In this document: in pieces, positions 16,850 to 24,158 of the stretch
How positions within the stretch are numbered: position 1 is the stretch's first letter
Layout of the letters: the number at the start of each line of letters is the position of its first letter
Assembly (NCBI GenBank): GCA_024232355.1
Contig: JAAEPW010000987.1
Span: 1-28,399, forward strand
Reading direction: 5' to 3'
DNA from: Chloroflexota bacterium
GTDB taxonomy: Bacteria > Chloroflexota > Anaerolineae > B4-G1
DNA length: 28,399 nt
Made by a program: the position numbers and the translations under genes
Notes under the pieces: generated by a model
Databases searched by the model: none
What the model saw: only the letters and a program-made list of their open reading frames with translations
Told to the model about the DNA's origin: nothing

Positions 16850-19800
16850 TCACCTAGTTCTACGATCTCAACATCGTTGCGGACCGGAGGATGGCAAGCA
16901 CAGCACAACCATCCCCCTGTCGGCCTACGCCAGAAATGACGATGCGTGGGGAACATCGGGCAACTGGTGGGCAAATCACCGCTGTGAACGTTGACCTCTT
17001 TGACGGAAGGATATTGATTCTTTTTCTCCCCCGCATCATCTTGGCCCGGAAAACGTTCACTAACGTTCACACGTTCACCTGTTTCAGGGTAAATATCGCC
17101 TTCGGGAGATGAGAAACATATATTTTTTTCTTCCGCCGCTTCGGCTTGGGCTGAAAAACGTTCACCAACGTTCACACGTTCACCGGTTTCAAGGCAAATA
17201 TCGCCTTCGGCAGACGAGGAATACATATTTTTTTCTTCCGCCGCTCCGGCTTGGGCCGAAAAACGTTCACCAACGTTCACACGTTCACCTGTGACGAGTA
17301 ACTGCCACTGATTGGCTCTCCGTTTTGTGCCTGCCAGGACAATTTTCAGTGTCATTCTCCGACCATCAATCTCGACTTCGTAATACCGGTCCCTCTGACG
17401 CCCCAACAGTTTGCCCAGCCGCGTCCGCTGGCTCCTGGCCTGGCCTTCCCCCAGCTCCAAGCCAACTTCTTGCTGTCTGACCAGAGCGAACAGGTCTGCC
17501 ACCCCCACTGCCTGCTCCCCAAATCTCTCCCACCAGGCCGCGACGAACGCGCGCCAAACCGCACCTTCAGCATCAGCGCCGTCGTAAAAGTCGTTGATAT
17601 TTCCCAGGAATCCGGAAATGTTGGCCGCGTCGAGGATTCCGCCCATCGTCTCGGCCCACGATTGAAACATCCCCAGGGTATATGCGCCCGCCGGTCGCCC
17701 CCGCGCGATCCAGTTCTGAACCAGCGTCAACGCTGCCCACACCAGGTCGCTTCGATTTTCCTCCGCCCACTTGCGCAGGTTCGGATGTCGAAAGCCACTA
17801 CGCAACCACGGACGATCGCGTTGCGCGTCTATGCGGATGCGCACACTCCGCCGCGCCAGCTCGTTCGACACTTTTGGATTGTTGCCCGTCGCCACCCACA
17901 GACAGCGTATGGGAATGCGTGCCACCACTGATTGTCCCAATATCCGATCTTCCCACACTTGTGCAGTGATTGCCGCCGCCAACGCTGCCGAGTCCAACGT
18001 CCGCCGCAGATTGTCGATAAAGATGACGGGCGGGCTGTTCAGCAGTTTGGCGGTTAGTCGCTTTCGCCACTCATCGTCGTCGCTCCCCTCTGTCATCGCC
18101 GTGATCGCCCGGCTGGACGCCGGATACAACAACGCACCCACGAGCAAGCTGGCACCCGTCCCCGGAGAAGGTTTTCCGATCAGATACAGCGGGGTCGCAC
18201 TCGAAATCATCGCCCGGACAAATGGTTGTATGATGATCGACACGGCGTGGGCTCGTTCCGCGTTGGCCGCCCGTTGACCACTGCCATTGTCCTGTGGCCC
18301 CACAAACGGAAAATCGCTCAATAACTCGTCGAGCAGCAACTGTTTGGCCCGCTCCACATCTTTCTCAGTGGGTCTCGCCGGTACGTCCGGCACAGCAAAG
18401 CCCGGTTCCGGATGATAGTACGTGCGGGCCTGTGGATGATAGCCTGGTGTCGTCTGCAATGTTCCATCGGGCGCAAACACGGGAACCGAGACTATGGTAT
18501 CCAGAACGGGTAGAGGCATATTGGGCGTCGCCAGAATATCGCTCACTACGTGAGAGGGCGGCAACGCTGAATCTATTCCATTATCGGTCACCCGGTACCA
18601 GTCCACCGCACGGGCCAGCAAATGGCGCATCCGAGCATCTGTCACCGGGCACGTCACCGGTGCTCCATCATCACCACTCTCAATACGTGTCGGTATCTCG
18701 CCAAAGCGAAAGAGCACCGGTTGCCGGTTCACCCTCTCAATCGCGTCCCAGGCTGCCGCCGAGACACGGGGCAGGTTCATATCTCCGGCATCGATGCGGG
18801 GCAACCCGCTTGCCTCCTCGCCAGAGTCCAAATTCATCGCCCGATTCCGCTGCACGGCCCGTGTTTGTGCCTTACCTACAGAATCCTTGAACGTGCCTAT
18901 GGTCGCCAGCCTGGCCTTTTTGACCCGTCGAGCGTAGCCCTCAACTATGAAAGGATCAGCTCCAACCAACGCATTCGCCAGTGCCATCAGCGCGCCAGGG
19001 CGGTTCTCCGGCGTCGCATTCTTTGCCTGAGAGAACAGTGCTTCCGGGTCAGATGCCCCAATTGGCTCGACTGGCTTGCCCTGCTGTGGCCTCGAACCGC
19101 GACCCTTATCACCACCCTTATGTTGCCGCCAGCCCGGCTCCACCACGTCTCGCAGGTCGTGCCATTTCTTCCCGGCACATCCATTGTGATGACAGCCCGC
19201 CGCGATAGCGCCGTTTGCGAATTGCACGACGTAGGCCGAGTTGTCCCGGTGATCGGCATTCCAGGCACAGATCGGCAAGACCCACCGGCGGCCACTCTTC
19301 CAGTCCGTAGGCCCCACGGCATCGGGAAAGTGCTCGGCCATCCACGCATCCAGATCGAACGAGCTACCGCCACCAGGGGAGATTCGCCGCCCACTGGTTT
19401 CGGGTGCCGCAGGCACCATCCGGGCCAGCGCTTTCAACTGGTCACGGGTGACGGTATCCAGGTTCTCGGGCACGTCCAGGATATGGCCCACTCGATGGGG
19501 CCGGTCAGGCGTGTGGTCTCCCTTGCGAGCTACCGTCCCGTACAGCCGGACGATGCGCGCCGGGTTGAACACGCTCTCGTCCACTTCGACGCTGTCGTCG
19601 TTGAACTTGAAAGCCAGTGCGTTCAGCGCGCGTTGCACCAATCCGCCGTCGTCTGGGGGCAGGTCGATGCGATAGAGCAAATGAGACCCATTGCCCGACG
19701 CAGCCTGTACCGGGTCTGGCCAACCCGATGCGCTCAGATAACCCCGAATCGCCAGGGCCGCGTCACGAGCCGCCTGCCACTCGCCCTCGCTCGACGATAT

Positions 19801-20163
19801 GCCCGAGGGTCGCACGGGGTCCACGTCCACCAGCATCCAACACCGGCGCACGATTTGACTGTCCGACGTGGTCGGATCCCCTCGCCCCACCGGGCGCGCA
19901 CGGTTGGCGGATCGCGCCAATAGGTCCGGCTGAATCTCGTTGAGCGTAATATAGACGCCCTTGGCGTATTGGCTCAACCGGACAGCCTCGGCCGCCAGCT
20001 TGACGAAATCATCAAAGTACCCGCTCACAGTGTGCGGAGCGCGGTATCGTGGTTCAGAGACGCTCAACGCTCTGAATTCTACCACGTCTCCTACCCTTTT
20101 GAGGATGTCGAGCGCGCGCCTGATTTCGGCCAGGTCGCAGGTTGCTTTTGTCGTGCCCGTCAT
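16846..20163 (-). CDS. PrimPol-type primase-polymerase with ATPase domain (1105 aa)
   Basis: Residues about 15-235 match an archaeo-eukaryotic primase core: LVDVDP (Asp113, Asp115), SGNGSHLLYRI (His161) and VDESVFNPARIVRLYGT (Asp195). A zinc-binding element follows with Cys299, His305, Cys324 and Cys329 before KKWHDLRD. Residues about 640-790 resemble a P-loop ATPase/helicase: GKPSPGTGAS (663-672, in place of a canonical Walker A), VIFIDN (Walker B, 713-718), VATGNN (sensor) and ELARRSVRIRID. The tail holds a 35-residue repeat (three copies) and a C-terminal zinc finger ending WLCCACHPP. It is the likely replication initiator/primase of the element. ATG 20163 has GAGG upstream and overlaps the preceding stop; a TTG at 20217 lacks such support. 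The Walker A lacks the usual GKT/S, so ATP hydrolysis is uncertain. Confidence 0.88.
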   Translation of the reverse strand: MTGTTKATCDLAEIRRALDILKRVGDVVEFRALSVSEPRYRAPHTVSGYFDDFVKLAAEAVRLSQYAKGVYITLNEIQPDLLARSANRARPVGRGDPTTSDSQIVRRCWMLVDVDPVRPSGISSSEGEWQAARDAALAIRGYLSASGWPDPVQAASGNGSHLLYRIDLPPDDGGLVQRALNALAFKFNDDSVEVDESVFNPARIVRLYGTVARKGDHTPDRPHRVGHILDVPENLDTVTRDQLKALARMVPAAPETSGRRISPGGGSSFDLDAWMAEHFPDAVGPTDWKSGRRWVLPICAWNADHRDNSAYVVQFANGAIAAGCHHNGCAGKKWHDLRDVVEPGWRQHKGGDKGRGSRPQQGKPVEPIGASDPEALFSQAKNATPENRPGALMALANALVGADPFIVEGYARRVKKARLATIGTFKDSVGKAQTRAVQRNRAMNLDSGEEASGLPRIDAGDMNLPRVSAAAWDAIERVNRQPVLFRFGEIPTRIESGDDGAPVTCPVTDARMRHLLARAVDWYRVTDNGIDSALPPSHVVSDILATPNMPLPVLDTIVSVPVFAPDGTLQTTPGYHPQARTYYHPEPGFAVPDVPARPTEKDVERAKQLLLDELLSDFPFVGPQDNGSGQRAANAERAHAVSIIIQPFVRAMISSATPLYLIGKPSPGTGASLLVGALLYPASSRAITAMTEGSDDDEWRKRLTAKLLNSPPVIFIDNLRRTLDSAALAAAITAQVWEDRILGQSVVARIPIRCLWVATGNNPKVSNELARRSVRIRIDAQRDRPWLRSGFRHPNLRKWAEENRSDLVWAALTLVQNWIARGRPAGAYTLGMFQSWAETMGGILDAANISGFLGNINDFYDGADAEGAVWRAFVAAWWERFGEQAVGVADLFALVRQQEVGLELGEGQARSQRTRLGKLLGRQRDRYYEVEIDGRRMTLKIVLAGTKRRANQWQLLVTGERVNVGERFSAQAGAAEEKNMYSSSAEGDICLETGERVNVGERFSAQAEAAEEKNICFSSPEGDIYPETGERVNVSERFPGQDDAGEKKNQYPSVKEVNVHSGDLPTSCPMFPTHRHFWRRPTGGWLCCACHPPVRNDVEIVELGE
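17051..17288. repeat. Nine octamer repeats (GTGAACGT on the minus strand) in three clusters with 105-bp period
   Basis: On the plus strand ACGTTCAC occurs at 17053, 17063, 17071; 17158, 17168, 17176; and 17263, 17273, 17281. Offsets within each cluster are 0, 10 and 18, and the clusters are exactly 105 bp (35 codons) apart. The opposite orientation occurs once at 16984-16991. The unit lies within a 35-residue protein repeat (TGERVNVGERF). The octamer is read in two different frames inside one unit, as (G)ER and as VN(V). Confidence 0.9.
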
Positions 20164-20309
20164 CGTGCTTGCCTCGCGAGCAAAAGGTCTTGACGTGGGG
20201 TGAGGAATAAAGTACAATGAAGCTGTAGTTTGGTGCCTTCGGGCACTGGTTGTGGCGTCATCACCGTGCCAGCGGTGGTGACGCTCTTTTTACGTTTAAC
20301 TGGTATCAT
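20160..20309 (-). CDS. Very small basic protein (49 aa), translationally coupled
   Basis: A near-perfect AAGGAGGAG lies 4 nt before the ATG at 20309, inside the end of the ribbon-helix-helix gene (14-nt overlap). Its stop overlaps the primase ATG (ATGA). The protein begins MIPVKRKKSVTTAG and ends TPRQDLLLARQAR; it is basic and has no recognised fold. The signals at both ends make translation likely. Its role may simply be to couple primase translation to that of the regulator. Confidence 0.6.
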   Translation of the reverse strand: MIPVKRKKSVTTAGTVMTPQPVPEGTKLQLHCTLFLTPRQDLLLARQAR

Positions 20310-20496
20310 ACATCTCCTCCTTTCGATTCTGTGCCTGGGTTGCATCCTCGGTGGATAGAAATCCCAGGCGCTCAAGTTCTCGTCGGATGATATACCGGGC
20401 CTGGTCCCGCGTTTCCCGCAGTTCAGACCGCGCCAGTTTCATCAGGGCCGCTCGTTCGCGCTGCTCTAGTGATATGGTGATTCTGGTATTGTCCAT
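20296..20496 (-). CDS. Ribbon-helix-helix DNA-binding protein (66 aa)
   Basis: The start at 20496 is set by GAGGAG 9 nt upstream. MDNTRITISLEQRERAALMK gives the beta-strand and first helix, and LRETRDQARYIIRRELERLG the second helix of an Arc/CopG-type fold. The family binds operator DNA as dimers. As first gene of the replication/recombination operon it is the natural candidate for autoregulation and copy control, which is inference from position. Confidence 0.8.
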   Translation of the reverse strand: MDNTRITISLEQRERAALMKLARSELRETRDQARYIIRRELERLGFLSTEDATQAQNRKEEMYDTS

Positions 20497-20514
20497 CTCG
20501 ACATCTCCTCGGTG

Positions 20515-20547
20515 CAAAAGAAAACTCTGCACCGTTAGGTACAGAGT
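20515..20547 (-). terminator. Rho-independent terminator of the two-TM protein gene
   Basis: A 10-bp stem ACTCTGTACC/GGTGCAGAGT with one G-T pair and a 4-nt loop (20524-20547), followed on the minus strand by TTTTCTTTT. It lies about 50 bp after the stop at 20596 and only about 20 bp before the next ATG. Confidence 0.8.
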
Positions 20548-20571
20548 ACAATAAAACAAATTGAGTTTCAA
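20543..20571 (-). promoter_or_regulatory. Candidate promoter of the nine-gene operon, overlapping the terminator
   Basis: On the minus strand, -35 TTGAAA (20566-20571) and -10 TACTCT (20543-20548) are 17 bp apart. The -10 box lies in the first arm of the terminator, so transcripts would start inside the hairpin and escape it. The -10 is weak; this is the best match between the two genes. Confidence 0.45.
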
Positions 20572-20595
20572 CTACCGTGACGTACTATTTTGGTA

Positions 20596-21210
20596 TCATT
20601 TGGGTATCTTTTCGGTTCCATACTCCGCTTGGTATGCAGCGTGCGGTTTTTTCAAAGTGCTGTACGCTAACCCCATCATCGGGGCAAGTTCCTTGAGAGT
20701 CATTTTGTATTTCTGTCTATCTGTCACGTAATGATACCAATGGAACCATATATCTCGGGGAGCGTTCTCATCAACAGGAGGATCAGGCTTATCACTGCCT
20801 TTGCCTGTCACCTGATCGTACCATTTGAACCATTCATCTTGTGAAGCATTTGCCGCCGGGGGCCTGGGCCGTTCGGCACTTGCAACCCCCTCGGTGAACG
20901 GTGTTTTGGGCTGACTTTCTATCTCAATCTCATCGCGCTCCACCTCCCACGGGTGTCTCTCTGTTCCGTCCCCCGACGAACCATCATCACCATTCTCGGT
21001 AGGTGTCTGTTCTTTCACACGCAACAACGCGCGAGCGCCTCTGCCCAGAACGATGAAACACAAAACCGTGAACAGGACGAAAACCAACAGTGCAGCGTTG
21101 ATCAATGGCTTTTCCCGAAACACCAGGATACTGGTCACGATTGCGCCTATTGCCTCAATCCCAACGGCCCATATCACGAGTTCGATCCAGGTACTTTTCC
21201 CCTTGTTCAT
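20596..21210 (-). CDS. Two-TM protein with repeated WF-x-WY motif (204 aa)
   Basis: Two hydrophobic helices lie at about 9-30 and 37-58 (ELVIWAVGIEAIGAIVTSIL and NAALLVFVLFTVLCFIVLG). An acidic linker follows, then two related segments: DEWFKWYDQVT (about 124-134) and DIWFHWYHYVT (about 152-162). The end, MTLKELAPMMGLAYSTLKKP, looks like a helix-turn-helix. By the positive-inside rule the soluble part should be cytoplasmic. No known family was recognised. It stands alone, with its own promoter and terminator, between the integrase and the replication operon. Confidence 0.75.
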   Translation of the reverse strand: MNKGKSTWIELVIWAVGIEAIGAIVTSILVFREKPLINAALLVFVLFTVLCFIVLGRGARALLRVKEQTPTENGDDGSSGDGTERHPWEVERDEIEIESQPKTPFTEGVASAERPRPPAANASQDEWFKWYDQVTGKGSDKPDPPVDENAPRDIWFHWYHYVTDRQKYKMTLKELAPMMGLAYSTLKKPHAAYQAEYGTEKIPK

Positions 21211-21218
21211 AGGGGGCC

Positions 21219-21246
21219 ATTATACTATGTTACACAAAAGCCTCAA
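21219..21246 (-). promoter_or_regulatory. Promoter predicting a leaderless mRNA for the two-TM protein
   Basis: A consensus -10 TATAAT (21219-21224) and -35 TTGAGG (21241-21246) are 16 bp apart. Only 8 nt (GGCCCCCT) separate the -10 from the ATG at 21210, so transcription should begin at or within a base or two of the A of the start codon. There is no Shine-Dalgarno. Confidence 0.7.
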
Positions 21247-21373
21247 GTACCACCCCACCCCTCCCTCATTCCGCCTTGATTCTTTCGGACGCGTACTCTG
21301 CGTCCGCGTCGGGTTCGCACCGCCGGGCGGTGGGGGTATGCTATTTACAAGGTGCTATCCTGCCGTTGTCCTC

Positions 21374-22531
21374 TCAATACCGTACATAGTCAGTCGCCGT
21401 GTCGGCATCGTCCTGCTCCAACCCGATGTAGCGCGCCGTCGTCTTGGGGTCGGCGTGGCCCAACATCTGCTGGACCTTGAGCAGCGTCGCCCCGTTGTCG
21501 TAGGCGTTGCGGGCACAGGTGCGCCGCAGGTCGTGAGCGCCCAGGCATCCCGAGCCGCTACCCGGTGCCAGCGCCGCCCGAGCCCCATAGTACACCGCCA
21601 ACCGCCCCACGTCGTTCGGCGTGAGTTGTGTGCCGCCGATCACGTCCCCCTTGTTGACCGAATAGAACGCCGGGCGCTCGTCGTGCCAGTGCAGGCCCGC
21701 CGCGTCCAACCAGGACAGCAGGCTCTTGTACATCACGTCGGACACCTTCAACCGCCGCGTCTTGCTCCCCTTGCCGGTCAGGACCAGCCACCAACGGCCC
21801 CCGTCCTGGGCAAAATCCGACAAGCTCAAGTGAGCGACTTCGGCCCGGCGCAGGCCCAGGTAGAGCATACTGTCCAGGATCGCCAGATCGCGCTTGCCCT
21901 TGTTACTCGTGACGTCCACTACGCCCCGCAGTTTGCGCACTTCCTGGACGGTCAGCCGTCTCCCGACCGGTTTCTCGTCCCGTTTCTGCCGCGTCCGGTA
22001 GGGGGAGATGCCCAGGTTGCGCCCCTGGTCGAGATCCAGGACGCCGTCGCGCAGGGCCACGCTCAACAATGTGCGCACGGCATAGACCCGGGCGCTGGCT
22101 GTGTTGGCGCTTACGCCGTCGGCTTCCAACGCCAGTCGCCAACCGTCCAGGGCCGATGCGTTCACCAACCATAGCACCGCTGCCGGTGTCCGGCCAAAGT
22201 CCCAGGCCGTGCGACGTCCATCCCGCACAGTGGCGGCAAAGGGGCGCCATTCTTCCGGAAGACCATCGCTCTGTTCTCGGTCCAACCAGGTCAGGAACTG
22301 GCCGATGGCCGTCAGATAGGATCGCCGGGTATGCGCACTCCGCCCCGCCGCCGCCAACGTCGCTTTGATCACTTCGTCGAGCGGACGACGGGCCGCCATT
22401 CCCGCCCCCCGCGGCACGAGCGCGCGTTCACGCAGATGGGCCAATGCCTGCTCTTCCCGCTTTGTTGCTCGACGATCATTACCTTGCTTCATATCATTCT
22501 CATTGGAGGGCAGTGCTTGTCCATTGCTCAT
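21374..22531 (-). CDS. Tyrosine recombinase / integrase (385 aa)
   Basis: An N-terminal SAM-like core-binding domain (about 50-160: TRRSYLTAIGQFLTWLDREQ) is followed by the catalytic domain with the R-H-R-H-Y set: LGLRRAE (Arg228/229), HDLRRT (His333, Arg336), LGHADPKTTARYIG (His359, nucleophile Tyr368). It integrates and excises DNA at att sites. Start choice is uncertain: ATG 22531 is used, with GTG 22582 (GAGGGG upstream) and ATG 22492 as alternatives. It lies beside a 440-bp repeat-bearing spacer, which is a plausible place for arm-type binding sites. A GC palindrome (CACCGCC/GGCGGTG) at 21328-21342, after the stop, lacks a T-run. Confidence 0.93.
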   Translation of the reverse strand: MSNGQALPSNENDMKQGNDRRATKREEQALAHLRERALVPRGAGMAARRPLDEVIKATLAAAGRSAHTRRSYLTAIGQFLTWLDREQSDGLPEEWRPFAATVRDGRRTAWDFGRTPAAVLWLVNASALDGWRLALEADGVSANTASARVYAVRTLLSVALRDGVLDLDQGRNLGISPYRTRQKRDEKPVGRRLTVQEVRKLRGVVDVTSNKGKRDLAILDSMLYLGLRRAEVAHLSLSDFAQDGGRWWLVLTGKGSKTRRLKVSDVMYKSLLSWLDAAGLHWHDERPAFYSVNKGDVIGGTQLTPNDVGRLAVYYGARAALAPGSGSGCLGAHDLRRTCARNAYDNGATLLKVQQMLGHADPKTTARYIGLEQDDADTATDYVRY

Positions 22532-22973
22532 CCGGGTTTCGACCTGGGTTTCTACACTGTATATCAATGGGGTTCCCCCCACCTATCTTTTCCCCTCAAC
22601 TTGCATTCCTCAGTTTTTCTCATTCCAACTATCCATCAATAAAGGCTCTTTCAATATTCCTTTCTCTACTTTTCACCATTTCTGATTCTTTGCTATGCTC
22701 GTTATTGCCCCATATCGGTATACATATTATTATCACTCTTGGACAACCCCCCTCAACCCACTGTTTCACTGGTGAAACGATAAAGCGATGCGCCGTTACC
22801 TCCCCGGACACTGTTTTTCACCAGTGAAACGATGAAATGATGCACAGTCACCGGCCCCAGATAGCGGTTTTTTCCGTCAAAATGATGAAACGGTGCGCAG
22901 CCACTGACACCAGATAGCACCTTCCACCGTCAAAACGATGAAACGGTGCACAGATACCGCCCCGAACACCCGA
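22532..22973. other. 440-bp non-coding region upstream of the integrase
   Basis: No credible gene on either strand. The left part (22583-22760) is purine-rich on the minus strand and should contain the integrase promoter, though no clear boxes stand out. The right part (22760-22955) carries four imperfect direct repeats. Confidence 0.7.
22763..22953. repeat. Four 52-53-bp direct repeats with parS-like palindromes
   Basis: The conserved core, consensus YGATGAAACGGTGCRCAG, lies at 22778-22795, 22830-22847, 22883-22900 and 22936-22953 (steps 52, 53, 53 bp). In the first copy it is preceded by GTTTCAC-TG-GTGAAAC (22763-22778), and in the second by TTTCAC-CA-GTGAAA (22816-22829). These are the two arms of the chromosomal parS site (TGTTTCACGTGAAACA) with 2 extra bases between them. 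Copies three and four keep only parts of the palindrome. Confidence 0.85.
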
Positions 22974-24092
22974 TTACCCGTCGCCCGACGTGGTGATCGA
23001 CGCCCACTCCCACAGATCTCCCTCCATTGTCTCCAGGCTGATCAATCGGATATCTCCGGCTGCCAGGTCTTTGCTGGCCTCGGTCAAGATGGCCTCTTGT
23101 TGGGAGCGCTTTTCGTCACTGAACAGAATCAGCATCAACCGGCCAGTCAGTTTCAACACCTTGGCCCATTTCTTCGTCGTGTATCGCGGCGACACATCGC
23201 GCTGTACCTCCACCGGCCACGTATGACCGTTCATCTCGACCGTCAAGTCCGGCTCTGCTCGCCGCCCCCAGCGTTCTCCTTCCTCTGCCAGAATTGGATC
23301 CGGGCTATCGTCCACCTGGTAGCCATGCGCCCGCAGGTGGTCCCGCGCTTCCAAGATGCCCACCGCGTGCGCCACCGAGTTGTGCGCCTTGGCCATCGGC
23401 GCGATTTCCGACTCGGCCGGTTCTTCATCCAATGTCTTCTGGCACCACGCCCGACCTTTTTCCGTCAGCATCACCAACCGCCGCCGCCCTCCCGGCACCG
23501 GCGACCACCCGACCTTGTGCCCGTTCCACCAATAGTCCGACACCAACCCCTTTTCGCTCAGCTGTCGCAGTCCATTCCGAACACTGCTCTTGTTCTGCGT
23601 CAGTCCCATACCGATCACGTGTTGTTGGATCCGCCACGATCTCGCCAGCCCCTCTTGAGCCATCAACCGCAAGATCACCGTCTGTATCTGCGAATGAACC
23701 CGGATCGTCTGCTCGGGCAGTGTGACCGCTCCTTGAGGCTGCCACACCATCTGCCGTAACCGCTCGACATCCGCTTTCAGCTGAATGGTCTGTTTCTTTC
23801 GCTCTCGATCTTCCTCAATGCGTTCTGTCAGCATTGGAATGAATATTCCCAGTTCGGTCAATCCCCACGCAATGACATCCAGCATCACCGTGTGCGCCAG
23901 ATGAAGGGTTTGTGGCTCGCGAGCAGACTCGAGTTCTGTCACCATTCTCGTGATGCACTCTTCGACGTCCGCATCCTTCTGCGAGTATCGTTCGTATACC
24001 TTTGACGTCGACTCGAGCATTTCGATGACTCGGTCTATGTCGTGTTGGGTGATGGGTGTCACCCGATTTGTTTTTGTACGTTTTGTTTCCAT
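22974..24092 (-). CDS. Winged-helix / PD-(D/E)XK-like protein, Replic_Relax-type (372 aa)
   Basis: GGAGG 5 nt before the ATG fixes the start. Residues about 15-120 are helical, and about 130-215 form a winged helix (NKSSVRNGLRQLSEKGLV, then RRRLVMLTEKGRAWC). The C-terminal part has HNSVAHAVGILEARDHL, PDLTVEMNG, VEVQRD and KKWAKVLKL. The Asp282 ... Glu295-x-Gln297 ... Lys308 spacing suits a PD-(D/E)XK nuclease-like fold and resembles replication-relaxation family proteins found beside FtsK-like genes on plasmids and integrative elements. Whether it cuts DNA is not known. It lies 66 bp after the FtsK gene and ends at the repeat-bearing spacer. Confidence 0.7.
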   Translation of the reverse strand: METKRTKTNRVTPITQHDIDRVIEMLESTSKVYERYSQKDADVEECITRMVTELESAREPQTLHLAHTVMLDVIAWGLTELGIFIPMLTERIEEDRERKKQTIQLKADVERLRQMVWQPQGAVTLPEQTIRVHSQIQTVILRLMAQEGLARSWRIQQHVIGMGLTQNKSSVRNGLRQLSEKGLVSDYWWNGHKVGWSPVPGGRRRLVMLTEKGRAWCQKTLDEEPAESEIAPMAKAHNSVAHAVGILEARDHLRAHGYQVDDSPDPILAEEGERWGRRAEPDLTVEMNGHTWPVEVQRDVSPRYTTKKWAKVLKLTGRLMLILFSDEKRSQQEAILTEASKDLAAGDIRLISLETMEGDLWEWASITTSGDG

Positions 24093-24158
24093 ATTTCCTC
24101 CTCATCCACCATATCCACCATATCTCCACTCCACCAAATCCACGCTTCATTCCCGGTT

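Noticed and set aside
21283..21342. tRNA-like piece (7-bp stem with 7-nt loop, then GGGTTCGC) beside the integrase, as an attachment site
   Set aside because: The T-loop lacks the invariant A after TTCG, the flanking stem does not pair, and no acceptor or D arm can be drawn. The hairpins are real but do not make a tRNA.
21053..22174. 373-codon plus-strand open frame
   Set aside because: Antisense to the tyrosine integrase, whose catalytic residues are all present on the minus strand.
22629..22811. 60-aa minus-strand frame overlapping the parS-like repeats
   Set aside because: It runs through the repeat array without matching its period and has no ribosome binding site or recognisable sequence.
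17051..22953. CRISPR array in the 105-bp or 52-bp repeat sets
   Set aside because: The 105-bp set is coding and nearly identical throughout, and the 52-bp set has no unique spacers. No cas gene is present.
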